Of a DNA stretch of 64,000 bases, positions 33,072 to 44,421 are shown piece after piece; the first letter of the stretch is position 1; the number at the start of each line of letters is the position of its first letter. Below the pieces are notes generated by a model. It was not told where the DNA came from. It saw only the letters and a program-made list of their open reading frames with translations, and ran no database searches. This DNA comes from Chloranthus sessilifolius. Lineage: Eukaryota > Streptophyta > Magnoliopsida > Chloranthales > Chloranthaceae. The stretch spans positions 69,033,901 to 69,097,900 of the forward strand of contig CM037591.1 of assembly GCA_021018995.1 (NCBI GenBank), given 5' to 3'. The position numbers and the translations under genes are program-made.

Positions 33072-34898
33072 CACCCCCAAACCTAATCTTTGCTAGTCCC
33101 TTAGCAAAGCTACATTAAATCTACTCTAAAAATTAAATGCCACTTTTGTAGGGAGCACAAATACATTTAGCATATGTACCAACCCTTTTAAACCCCTAGG
33201 TGATCCCTAGTGGAGGAGTGAAGTCTCCTGAGGGTTTTCAGTGAAGACACCCACAAACTTCTCAAATGAAATAGTTAACAAAAGTGCAATGTCATCCAAT
33301 GAGTAGTTAAGGAATCAAATTTAGTCTACTCTTGAATCAGTACACATAAAAGAAATTTAATTCATTGGTTGTACAGTAACTTAAATAGCATAAACTCTCA
33401 TGATTGCACAGCATTTCCAAATAGTTTGTAATCACAGAAAACTACACAAGTGTGTGTCAGCACTGAGCTTATCCTTATGTCAGAAAATTAGGTTAAGGTC
33501 ATACATAATGCATTCAAGTTCAGACCCAAAAGAAAGCTTTGTAGGGTATACTCTCATAAAGGTTTGTTGAGGGGTTCAGTTTCTCGTAGAGTTCTTAAGT
33601 GCTGACATCATTGTCAGTTCCTCACCATAGATTGGATAATTCCTTATCTTCACATGACAGCTCACTCAACTTTGGATCACAAGGGCTTTTAACTATGCTG
33701 TAATGTGGCTTATGGAGTAGGGTTAAAAAGAATGGAAGGTTGAAAAGGGGTTCCAATTTGAGAAATCAGTAGGTCACAGAGGTGGTTCATGACTTCACCT
33801 TCCATAATTCAGCTCCCTTCATCTTCTTTGAGATTTTCCGATTTGAAGTGATCAGTTTCTCTTCTTGATTTTGATTTTCTAATGAAAGTTCCTCTTAACT
33901 TCTCTCTTATTCCTCTTCATTATTATTTTTGTTTCTTTTTACTGGAGTTTTCTTCTTTTTATTTTGTTTTTACTTTTCAGAAATGCCACCATGTTCTCAG
34001 TTACCATCTTTGATTTTTTGAGATCCTTCTTCTCCATTCGCCTAATGTTGACCATGGCTAGTCCATCTTCAACTCTTTCTCCTTTACCTTCTGAATTCTC
34101 GGGGTGAGGGTAGGTTGAATCAGGTGCATAGGTTTAGGTTCAAGTACTCAGGTGTATTTTAAAGAAATTTAGGATTTAAAGCACAATGGGGGTATGGACA
34201 AGGGCAGTTGCTTTAGGATTGGTCTTTTTAGGCTCAAACTGTCCAAGAGAAGGCCTTGATCCTTTCCTAGGTCTCATGAGTACTGTCAGTTGTTTCAACT
34301 TGGAGTTACCTAACTTCTAGTGAGCACAGTGACTCAGCCAGTCCTTAGAACTAAAAGAAATGCCTTAGTTACTCCTCAAAGAATAGAAAAATTTTGTAGG
34401 TCACTGGTTATGGTCATCCTTTGAACTTTCAAGTATGTCCTCACCTTTTTCTCTCTCTAATGATTCACTAAGTGTAGATACAAGTAGGTTTCCTTGGTGA
34501 TATTATCATGGAAATGTGGAATATTAGAAGTTTATAATGTCCAATGTTTGCATAAATTTTAAACTTCTTAATTTCATGATTCTTAAGTGAACAGAGGTCC
34601 ATTTCCATATTGCTCAGATGAGTCTGCTGCACTTATGTTAACTATTCCATTGGCAGGGTCTGCTTGCCATACCTCCAAACCTATGAGGAGCAGTGTCCTC
34701 ACTGGTTCAAGGTGAATGTGCAGCAGAGTTATTACAGCATAAAAGAAAAGGAAAGAACAGGGAACAAAACACACAGGCAAAGCAAGATAGTAAAGACAGG
34801 GGAAAAGTCTATGAAATATTAGAAATCTACAAAATACAAGAGAACAGTTGTAAAAGAAAACAGAGAAATTCCTAGGTACAATCTACTTAGAATCTGTC
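33072..34898 (-). other. 3' noncoding module of element D
   Basis: No gene is seen. Minus-strand landmarks are the main polypurine tract (33072-33084), the conserved block (33131-33256) with the hairpin at 33160-33180 (arms GGTACAT and ATGTATT pair with two G-U pairs as RNA, loop ATGCTAA), and the internal polypurine-like motif (34669-34682). Confidence 0.78.
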
Positions 34899-37800
34899 TT
34901 AAAATTTATCCCATCCCATCTTCCTTGCATGCTCTTGTAGGAGAGCCTCTTCTTCTTTCTTCTTTCGTTCCCTCTCTGCCTTTCTTTGCTCGGGAGTTTT
35001 GGGTATGGTAGGAGCCCGGACCCTCATTTTTCTCTTCTTGGGTTTAGGAGGGATCTCCTAAGATTTAGCAGTGGTTGGCTCAGGGGGTTTGGTGGGAGAT
35101 TTTCCTTTGGGGCCCTTACCTTTGGAGGCTTGCCCTTGCTGAGGCAGAGGGGGAATAAGAGATGATTGGGCGTGTGCTGGCTCAGGAGGGGCAACGGGGG
35201 ATTTGGCTTGGGCTGGCACCTGAGACCGGAGAGGACTTTTCCCTTTGTCTTGTTTAGGGGGAGCCACAGGAGATGGATCTGGTAATTTCATTGTAGGAAT
35301 GGCAGGGCTCTTCCCTTTCACGGGTTTGTGTGGTGGTGGTGCCTCCTCAGACTGGGCAAATGTTTCTTTTCTAATTTTCAAAGAGCGAGTTGGCGGAGTG
35401 GTCCTCTATGCATCAACTTTCCTTCGCTGAGGATAGGATTGTTCTGCAGGGCCAGATGAAGGAGCAACAACAATAGGTTGGGCACTGGGATCCGTAGGTG
35501 GTGCAGCATCAGAGTCGGAATCAGAAGGAAAGAGGTCAGTAGGGTCCAATCTAAGAGCAGCAGCGGCCTGTCTGCGTTCTTCTTTGGAAAGGAGATGCCC
35601 ATGGGGATCATCCTGAGCAGAAGCTCTGGTGACCTTTGGAGGTGGGGATGGAGGGGCCAGCCTTTTGCCTTTTTGGGTTGTAGTGGCTTTCTTAGAAGTG
35701 GGCTTTTTCTTGGAAGGGGTGCATTTTCTTTTGAGAGCAGGAGAGGGAATAGGGAGGGGCACTGAGGTAGGAGGAGGCTGCAGAGGGATTAGGCAGAGCA
35801 ATAGGCGTTGTGTAGGTACTGAAGGTATGAAATTTGAGGAGGAACAAGAGGAGCTACCAGAGTGGGGGTTGTGGGAGTTGGGGGAACAGATTGGGTAGGG
35901 GCTGGGGTAGGGGCAGTGGAAGAAGATGGGCCTGGTTGTGTGGAAGAAGATGGGGCCTCAGGGGGAGCGGCGGCGATGGGGGTGGCTTGGATAGGTTGGG
36001 ACAACAGGAAAGCAACTCTTTGTTCCATGATTTCAATATTCTTGTTAGCCTACAGGAGATTGGTATTTGCAAGCTCCTTATTGAGTTGGGTGATCTCCTG
36101 AGCATTGTTCAATTTTTTCTCTAATAGTCGGTTGTGCTTTTTCACCCTCTCTGCATTGGCCTTTTCCATCTCAGTAGCCATTCTGTAGTATGTTGTTGTA
36201 GCCTTGTTCACATTTGATGTCTCCAAAATTGCCTCCCACCCTTTGGAAATATCTCGCAGCTGCTCGTTGTGAGCAAGCTTCAAGTCATTAAGTTTCTGCA
36301 GCAAGGTATTCGATGGCTTGGCGGAGTTGGGCCATGCCATGGAGAACATCCCTCTTAATATAGGAATTGTCCCTCATGGCATGGAGGAGGGTGAAGTAGG
36401 GAGGGGTGTAGTAGGAGTGTCTAGGCAAGATTGGTAGAAATGGAGTGGAAGGAGGAGATGGTGATGGATCCTGGGGGAGAGAAGTGGGGGTTGTAGAAAT
36501 GGTTGGGGTGGTCTAGGTTGAATGGTCAGTGAATTAAGGAGGGGGAGGGAGAAGAGGGGGAATGGAAGGTATGGGTGGAAAATGAAATGAAGGAAGGGCA
36601 GCGGATGTGGATGGTTCAGGGTAAGGGAAGAAGGGGATGTTGAAGGGTTGAAATGGAAGGGTGGGGGTGCAAATAGGGGGTGGAATGGGAAAGGGGATGG
36701 GAGTGGAAAGGGTCAGTTTGGGTAGAAGTGTTGGTAAGTTGAGGGGAGGTAGTATTAGAGGTGGAAGGATAGAGAGAGGGAAAGGAGTGGTCGGGTATGG
36801 TATCATGGAGGAGGAAGGATGGAGGTAAGTCAATGGGGTGGGGTCATTGGAAGCAGTCGGAGGTGGAAGGGGTTAGTCGAGGTTGTGTTGGGATTGGTGG
36901 GTTTGTCAATGTGTGAAGGGTGGATTGTATGGTGGTTATGTCAGTTTGCATTTGGGCTTCGGTATGTGTGGTGTTGGATAGTTAGGTTTGGAGGTCATGT
37001 ATGAGGGAATGGATATGAGTAAGGGTATCTGAGGTTGGTTGAGGTGGAGTAGGAGGATAAGAAGGAACAGGTTGGAAAGGGGAAGTGGGGGAATGATGGA
37101 AAGTGGTAGGGGGGGAGGGGGGAGGGTCTGGCGAATGATGTGGTGAAGGGAGAGGAGACTCAGGGAGAGGGATGTCTTGGGTGGGCAAGGTATCAAGCAA
37201 GGTGGTCATGAAGGCTAGATACCCTGAAGTGGTGGCTAGGTTAAAGTCCAGGTCATGGAGAGGTGGGACTAAGGGTTGGTCAATAAGGGGTGTGTCTGTG
37301 GAAGTGGGTAAAGATGAGGCAGGGTAGTGTGAGAGGTTTTCTTTTTAAGGTAGGTTATCAAGGGAGGGCTGTCAGGGTGTGGATCAGATGCTATGGGAGA
37401 GACTGGGGTTATGGATTGAGGTATGGTGGGTGAAGGTGAACTGGTGTCCTGGAGTTCAACACTTTCTTCCCAGGTACAGATAATAATTGGAGGTGGAATG
37501 GAAAAAGAAGATAAAAGAGGAAAAGGGAGAGATGGAATGGGTGAAGAAGGTAGTGGAGAGGCAAGAGTGGTGGATGGAGGAATTGTTGTAGAAGCAGAGG
37601 TGACAGAAGCTCGCGCCACCTTCTTTGGGGCAAGGTTTTTAGCCATCTTTTTGGGGGCAGGGGTGGCCTTTGCCACAGCAGCTCCCTCTCCCTGCTCGGA
37701 GACATTCTGAGCTTCAGCCTTCTTCTTCTTCTTCTGGGGATCCATTAGATTTCTGCTGATCCCCCATTGTCTTTTAGCAAACGTGGTGGGAGTGAGGTCA

Positions 37801-38631
37801 GCAGATAACTCCCTCACTGGTATCTTGTACCCTCCCCTCAGAAGTAGTCTGGTGATGAGTCTTCTATAGGGGAAAGTGGATTTTATTTTACAGCCCCAGC
37901 TTCACCATTGTATCCTTCATAGCCTCGAAGATCAACCATGCAACATTAAATCCATGGCCTAGAGAGAAGGAATAGAGAGCATCAGCAATTGGTGTCCTCC
38001 TTTCTTGCTGATGGCCGGGGCAATAGATATTCTTCCTCAGAACTTGATCGATAAATAGCAGTTTGGGCTCCAAATCTCTTCTTCTGATGGAGTCCCCTGT
38101 AGCTTTCAAGCCTCTAGTAATGGCCTGGGCAATTGTGTCAATGGGGGCACTCACAGCGGCACCATAACCGCAGTTGGGATCAAAACTGGCAGGGATGCCT
38201 AAGACTTTAGCGATTAACTCTGGGCTAAGCAGCATCTCAAAATTGTCAACTAATGCAAGGAGGCCTGGCTGCCCCTGTGTGTCTGGTCTGACCCTAAGGT
38301 GCTGGTAAAAGAGTTGCACTAACCTAGGGTAGGCTAATGCAGGAATCATTTACATCAAGGGGAACAAACCAGCCTTGCGCAAGAACTCGATGGCAGGTGC
38401 TGACAATGGCTCTGATTTGAAGAAAGAGATATCAAAAATGGCTTCAGGCTCTAAGGGAATGGAAATGAGGAGCTCAGAGGGTGTAGAATAATCCGGTGTT
38501 GGTGCAGCCATCTCAGGGACCACCTCCTTCCCTTTTTCCTGAGCCATAGAGGACTTGGCTTTCTTAGGGGTAGGCTCCATAGTGGCCTTGTCCCTGGCTC
38601 TCTTCACAGGTGCGCTTTTAGGAGCCATCAC
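34899..38631 (-). pseudogene. Post-pol (env-like) ORF region of element D
   Basis: Minus-strand region starting MAPKSAPVKRARDKATMEPT at 38631 and ending HARKMGWDKF at 34899. The plant transposon protein-like domain lies in about 37890-38350 (YPRLVQLFYQHLRV, KVLGIPASFDPNCGYG). It is followed by a very long Pro/Ser/Thr-rich part, a helical coiled-coil-like part (36050-36350) and a Pro/Lys-rich part with an SDSDSD acidic segment near 35510. It is related to the ORF of C in start, domain and end. A fossil with several breaks; function is unknown. Confidence 0.75.
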
Positions 38632-39441
38632 AACTTTCCTTGGTGAGTGTGTAGTTGAAATTTTGAAAGGAAATATCAGGAGCTGAGTGTAACCCTAAAA
38701 GTGAGGGTTCTATTTAATTGGACGCACGGAGGATCTCAAGAGATCTTAACATGGGGCAACTATTGATGGAAGCTCTAAGAACAAAAATCTAGAATTTCAA
38801 AGTGAACAATGATTTGTAGACAGGATGCTGAAGGAGAGAGGTTGAGAGGAGTGGGAGCTAGGGTTTCGCTGGTAGGAGAGGAAAGAGAAAGAAGTAAGGA
38901 AAAGCAGCGCGGGGTGGGATTTAAATATCGCGAGGCTCGACGCGCTTTGAAAATGTTCGCTTGCTGGCTGGGAATGAATGGATCGCGAGATTAGATGTTC
39001 CTTTAAACTGCGCGAGGCAGCCCACCCAGTTATATCTGAAACTCACGACAGCAAAACAAAGTAGTTCTTTATGAACTGCGTGAAATGGGACCAAACCCAT
39101 TATTCAGAACCCGCGATGGCTTAACCGAGGCAGAATTCACTCACCCACTAGTCAGCTTTTTGACCCAGACTTTATGGGTGGATTCTCTCACAGACTCTCT
39201 TCCAGGGACACCCATAAGCATTATAAAGCATTCACAAATTCTCATACTCTCAAGGCATTAAAGTCACACATCACGCAAAGCATTCAAATACTACATCATC
39301 ATTTAATCACTGAAATTATCAAACAGGGGGCACTGGTATAAAAGTAGGCATTAAAGCACTAAACTCAAATTTCAACAAGATTGCTAACTATTCCTATAAA
39401 CTGTAAAGTACATATTATACAAAGGTGCACAGTTCTTACCA
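38632..39441 (-). other. Spacer of element D between gag and post-pol ORF
   Basis: No gene is seen. A CGCGAG-type array lies at about 38900-39120 (for example gcgcgg, atatcgcgaggc, gatcgcgaga, ctgcgcgaggc). On the minus strand it is followed by a TATTTAAAT TATA-like stretch (about 38920-38932) and a leader to the ATG at 38631. It is the counterpart of the post-integrase spacer of C. Confidence 0.62.
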
Positions 39442-41012
39442 TCAATTCAATGAAAGATCCCCTTCAGGGTCTGAGGATCCTTCACCAATCAAAAATTGGC
39501 CCTTGGGATTAACCACTAGTTGACTGGGCATCCTTCCCTCTTCTCTTTTGGCTAAGGTGTTCGCTAGTTGTCCAATCTGTTCTTCCATCATCTTGATGCT
39601 CTGACCATGAGAGTTCACAGTCTGAGTCAAGGAACCCAGGTTTTACAGTGATGTCAAGACCTGGTCCTCGAAAGAAGTATTTCTAGGTTGAGAAGGGGGT
39701 AAGACCAACTGATTTTGCTGCTGATGGGGTTGCTGGAAGGTAGACCTAGGGGCATTCCCTTGATTGAACTGCTGCTGTGGCCTTTGTGGTAAGGCCAACA
39801 TCTGCTGGGGCTGCATGTAGTTGTCTTGCTTCCACCTCAGATTTGGGTGGTCTCTCCATTGGTAACCAACATTTTGGTGCTGGTATCCATATGGCTGCCT
39901 ATTGTAGCCCCCAGATTGTTGCTGGCCATAAGATTGAGTAGCAGCAGTATGTTCCAACATCAATTCAGGAAATTGTCCTGTAGATGGACATTCCTCTACT
40001 GTGTGCTGTGGGGACTGGCATATCAGGCATGCCTCCGCCACATGAGCAGCCCTTCTGGGTTGCATCATAGTCAATAATTTATCAAACTTCATAGAGAGGT
40101 TTGCCATCTGCAGCTACAGGTCATTGTTCCCAGACACCTCATAAATTTTTCCTTTTGATCCAGCAGCAGGCCCCTCCTTTGACTCAGATTTCTGACTAGT
40201 TCTTGCCAGGGATGGCTTTTGAAAAGCATTCTCACTAATCACCTCAAACAATTCTCATGCCTCCTCAGCAGTCTTGTGCATGTAGGATCCACCCCAAGAG
40301 GCATCGACCATATCTCTATTTTTCTCATCAATCCCATTATAGAAGCATTGTACAAGCTGCCACTCAGGGATCTTGTGGTGGGGGCATTGTTTGAGCATCT
40401 CTTTAAACCTATCCCAGGACTGGTTAAAATCCTCAGTTGGGGATTGAGTAAACACAAGAATCTCTTTCCTCAACTGGCTAGTTTTGGTCTCAGGGAAGAA
40501 CTTGGTTAGGAATCTGGTCTGCAGGTCTTTCCATGATGCAATGCTATTGTTGGGAAGAGTGGTCAGCCAGGTACAGACCCTATCCTTCAGAGAGAAGGGA
40601 AAGAGTCTGAGCCTAGTAGCCTCAGTTCCAAACCAGTGATATTGAAAGTGGTGCACAAGGCCAAAAATTGGTCAATATGCTTGTAAGGGTCTTCTTTGCT
40701 AAGCCCATGGAAAGCTGGCAACATTTGGATGATTGAAGTCTTTATCTCATAGTTCCCCTGAACATCAGGGAATTGAATGCTAAAAGGGGAGTTATAGTCA
40801 TCCGGAGCATTCAACTCCTTGAGGGTTCTGGGTTGTTCTTCACCCATAATTGCTGCCATAGATTCACCTGGGGGCTCTCCTGTGGTGTGCCTGTCTCTTC
40901 TAAGTCTCCTTCCCCTTTCTAACTCAGGGTTAAGAGACTCTAAAGCAGGGGTGAGGGATCTCCTCCCTAGCATACAAGCACACCAACAACAAGGAAAGCT
41001 TCTTGCAGGCAC
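39442..41012 (-). pseudogene. Gag region of element D
   Basis: Minus-strand gag of an Athila-type element. The N-terminal part contains YDDYNSPFS-like and LPAFHGLSKEDPYKHIDQFL; the capsid-type retrotransposon gag domain contains WLTTLPNNSIASWKDLQTRF and EDFNQSWDRFKEMLKQCPHH. A CX2CX4HX4C zinc knuckle (CLICQSPQHTVEEC, about 39995-40040) and a Gln-rich C-terminal part (GGYNRQPYGYQHQNVGYQWR) follow. It forms the particle and packages element RNA. It is a fossil with a couple of breaks and is followed directly by the spacer of the post-pol ORF. Confidence 0.85.
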
Positions 41013-41338
41013 ATTGCAAAAGAATAATTATATACTAACAAATTTATCTAACTAGTTTAGAGCTATTCAAAGAATACATTTAAACTATCCTAGATACTGC
41101 TAAAAAAAATTGTTTAAGAAAGATAGACAGAGCTTTAAAAGTCAGAGAGTTTGCAAACAGAGGTAGCTAAGCTCCAATTACAGTTCAACTATCCTTCAGT
41201 GCTGCTGTCCAAATCCGCAAGAAAGGTTCAAAATTATGTCAGCAGTATCAATTATTCGCATGTGCAAAGGATACTAAGAATACAAAAATTAAGGGTCTAC
41301 TAATAGACCATCTTTCCCCGGCTACGGCGCCAAAAACT
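41013..41338 (-). other. Leader of element D
   Basis: About 330 bases between primer site and gag without a gene of its own. The left part may encode a short N-terminal extension of gag. The primer site lies at its right end. Confidence 0.6.
41315..41332 (-). other. Primer binding site of element D (tRNA-Asp)
   Basis: Minus strand TGGCGCCGTAGCCGGGGA matches the complement of the plant tRNA-Asp(GTC) 3' end (TGGCGCCGTTGCCGGGGA) at 17 of 18 positions. tRNA-Asp is the primer known for Athila elements. It lies 6 bases inside the 5' LTR. Confidence 0.9.
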
Positions 41339-43845
41339 TGTTGACTACTTCTAGTGTGCATTGATTATTGGTTGGTGATGAAAGTTATTTAAAAATCAAA
41401 GACAGAGTAAAACAGGAGGTGAATCCAGCACAACTCAGAAGTCCTAGGCCTGCAAGATACAGGATCCTTTGTAGCAAGTTTTGATAAGTAAGAGTTTGTC
41501 CCACAGGGAAAGGGATCTAAAGCTCCAAGGGAGCCATCTCTAGTAGTCCCTCCAGATCTGTCTACAGATCTGGCAGTCCTAGAAGGAGGAGAGTTTAAGG
41601 TCACTTATTCTAAGTATTCTAATAACTAAACTACATAGAGTGTTGAGAGGATGGATGGAGTGTGGAAAGTGAGTATAAAAAGGGTGAGAAGTATGTTATT
41701 GAGCCTAGGTCAGAGAAGTTTTGTAACTCAGATTTAGATATGATGTTATAGAAATCCTGTCCAGAGGCTACATTATCACCTCTGAGGAGAAAGGATCCAA
41801 CCTATCACTCTGCCATGATTCCACCCTTAAGGCTATAACCTGTCCACTTGCATGGTCACAAATTATCCTATAGGGGAGCCACTATCCAGGGATGGGTCAA
41901 AACATAACAAGTAAAACATTGCTGGCAGTATTTCATCCAGGCTACCAGCTCAAGAATCCATAGGGAACCTCAACCTCTAAAGTTCTATATGTGGGGCTAA
42001 GGCTGTAGGACCATGATAGCCCAGACACATAGAACCAGTAAGAGATTGAGTACAACCTTCGATCTAGCTGTCCATTGCTTGAGCAAGGCTACAATGGTCT
42101 GGTCACCAGCCTACAATCTCTATAACTAGATCAGATCCAACATCTGATGGCGGATCTATACAAATATGGGGGAGTCTGCCTCTGTACAATCTCTCACCAG
42201 GCTTCTACAAGCTCAGGTGTAAAGAAGAAGGATCCATCTTGGATCGGTAGATCAGAATCACCCTAAGGCTATAATCTGTCCACTTAAATGGTCACAGACT
42301 ATCCCAGAGGTTATCCTCCTCACGGAGTCCAAAAAAAAATAAGATTATCGCTGCTACCACCATGCTCACAAGGCTACCAGCTCAAGCTCCCATGGGGATT
42401 TTAGATCTAGTGGGTCCTGTGGTGGGGCTAAGGCTGTAGGGCCATGATAGCCCAGAGACACAGGTCACTTAGATCTGAGTGGCCCTTAGAATCAGTCCTC
42501 CATTGCTTTGAAACACAGCCAAAGCGATGGCGGATCACAAGGCAGCAGCCTTGCACAGAGCATCTCACACACAAACAACATTCCCACAAAGTACAGATCC
42601 TATTATAGAACTTCCATTGATCTAATTCAAAAATACATACAAAGGCATAGCCAGCAAATGCTGGACTATGGAGAGAAGGAAGAAAAAGAAAACTACTTAC
42701 TGGTAAAAAGAAAGAGAAAAGAAAAATGATCTGAGATGGGTTCCCAGATGCCTAAACCTAAGCTCAGGTATGGGTTTATATAGCAGTGGGGTGGCGGCAT
42801 ATTAGGGTTAGGAAACCCTAATTTTAATGATGCCACGTGGCCTATAATGATCCTTGGATGCCTCAGGGCACGTGCACAGAGATTTGAGCGTGGGAGTGCA
42901 TGCCCTAATCGCTAGAAATACCTAGAAGGCCCTCTGCTAAAGAGATGGAAGTTTAGGGTCAGAGCTACGCTAGGTAGCTATAGTTTCCCAGACTTGTCGC
43001 TTGGTAGCTCTTTGCTCTTCGCTAGGATGATTTGACACTGAAGCTTCAGCTGTCGCGAGGTTACCTTGATGTGCTCTTCAAGCAGTCGCACGGTAGAGAG
43101 TTGAGCTCTCACTGGATTGGGTTTTGCGAGGTTGAATAGAAAACACAGTCTCAAGTGTCGCGGGGTTGAAATTCAAGCAGTCGCATGGTCGATCGGTCTT
43201 CGCTGGGCAGCAGTGCGAGAACTTCGTGAGCACTTCTCTTTACTTAGACTTCGCGAGTTACCTCGCGAGGCTCTTTTGAGTTCTGAACTGTGCGAGGTTC
43301 TATGTCTCACTTGATCTTTGAGAGATTGGCTTTCCCTTTACCAGGATGTTTTCTTTCTTGAATGGCGCAAGAACTGTGCGAGGCGTTCTTCTTCTGATAA
43401 TTGCATCCCGCAGCGATTGCGCGACAGCTACGCGAGGAATCTTCTGAAGCTCTCTCTCCTCAGCCATTCTGAGCGAACTGCGTGAGATTGAGAGAGGTCT
43501 GCTTTGAACTACACAACACTGTGCAATGTGTTCTACTCTTGAGCTTCGCAAGAGCTGTGCGAGTTTGAGTTTCTGAAGCTCTTTAGTCATTCATTTGCGC
43601 GAGAGGTTGCTGTAAAGCCTTGGGAAGCTCAGTTGAATTGTGTGAGGCATATTTCTCCTGAATTTAGAGTTCATTCTTCTGTGGGATATCTGGTGCCAAG
43701 GCAGGCTCCTTAACAGGATTCTTGGCCTTATTTCACTGCTGATTATTACCTGCATAAAACACTTAACAAGAACTTCTTAGGTGGCTAAGGGTCTAATCAA
43801 AGGTTAAGTTAAGGGGTGAAAAGTGGTACTTTTCAGGTCTTAACA
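41339..43845 (-). repeat. 5' LTR of element D
   Basis: 2507 bp, from TGTTAAGACC at 43845 to TAGTCAACA at 41339. It has a CGCGAG-type array (about 42960-43640), a TATA box TATATAAA at 42775-42782 (minus), and leader hairpins at 42271-42302 and 41835-41866. Its partner is 30588-33071. Confidence 0.92.
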
Positions 43846-43850
43846 TGATT
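43846..43850. repeat. Target-site duplication of element D, right copy
   Basis: TGATT, identical to 30583-30587. Confidence 0.9.
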
Positions 43851-44421
43851 TCTGAAGCTAAGAGCTTCTCGATGGGTTCTCGATAGGCTGGTTTGAAGGC
43901 ACTGAGCTACTTGAGAGGATAGAATGTAGCCTCTCGACTGGGCTATGTAAGTGCTCAAAAAATTGCTAGTGCAGTCTTCTGATCTGCTCAACTTGTTCCA
44001 GTGGATATTATGATAGACATGATGTGCTCGAGTGGTTCTTATGGTAGAGTTTTGAACTACTCGAGTGTGCTCAGTAGGTGCTCGAGTGGACTTTCTGCTT
44101 CTCTGATAGTTTGTCTAGTCTACTGCAGCACTTCTTTATGTGTGGGCCTAACTTTTCTCTCAGTGTAGAACTTCTAGGTGTCTAAGGCATGCTAAACATC
44201 CTCCTGGGTGGGGACCACCATGGTTCAATCTATGTATTTCCATCAGCTCCACTGCTTATCTCTCATTCCTCTCTTCTTGGCACTAGATACATGGATTGCT
44301 GCACTATTATGCAGATTATTGCTAACTACCAAATCACAATTAAAAATAATTATTAAACAACTCTAAGGTGTAGCAAAGGTTAGGTTAGGAGGAGGAAAGT
44401 GGCATAATTCAGTGATTAACA
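43851..44421 (-). repeat. LTR of element E, 5' piece (U3 part)
   Basis: Continues LTR E beyond element D, up to its start TGTTAATCAC at 44421. CTCGAG motifs lie at 44027, 44060 and 44081, with single-base variants (ctcgat, ctcgac) between 43868 and 43935, matching the motif in the other piece. The polypurine tract follows at 44422-44434. Confidence 0.78.

Larger units (their letters stand above)
30588..43845 (-). mobile_element. Element D: complete-ended, non-autonomous Athila-type element
   Basis: A 13,258-bp minus-strand element with two LTRs (30588-33071, 41339-43845), a 5-bp target duplication TGATT, a tRNA-Asp primer site, gag, a post-pol ORF region, the 3' module and a polypurine tract. 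No protease, RT, RNase H or integrase is seen, so it looks non-autonomous and would have depended on pol from a relative such as C. The LTRs differ at about 3-4% over a ~250-bp stretch compared by eye; with the grass rate often used (1.3e-8 per site per year) that is on the order of 1-1.5 million years, longer if the plant is a slow-evolving tree. The coding parts hold several breaks. Confidence 0.9.

Noticed and set aside
41315-41332. tRNA-Asp gene
   Set aside because: Only the 18 bases complementary to the tRNA 3' end are present, next to an LTR end; it is a primer site. The same applies to 48815-48832 and 57731-57742.
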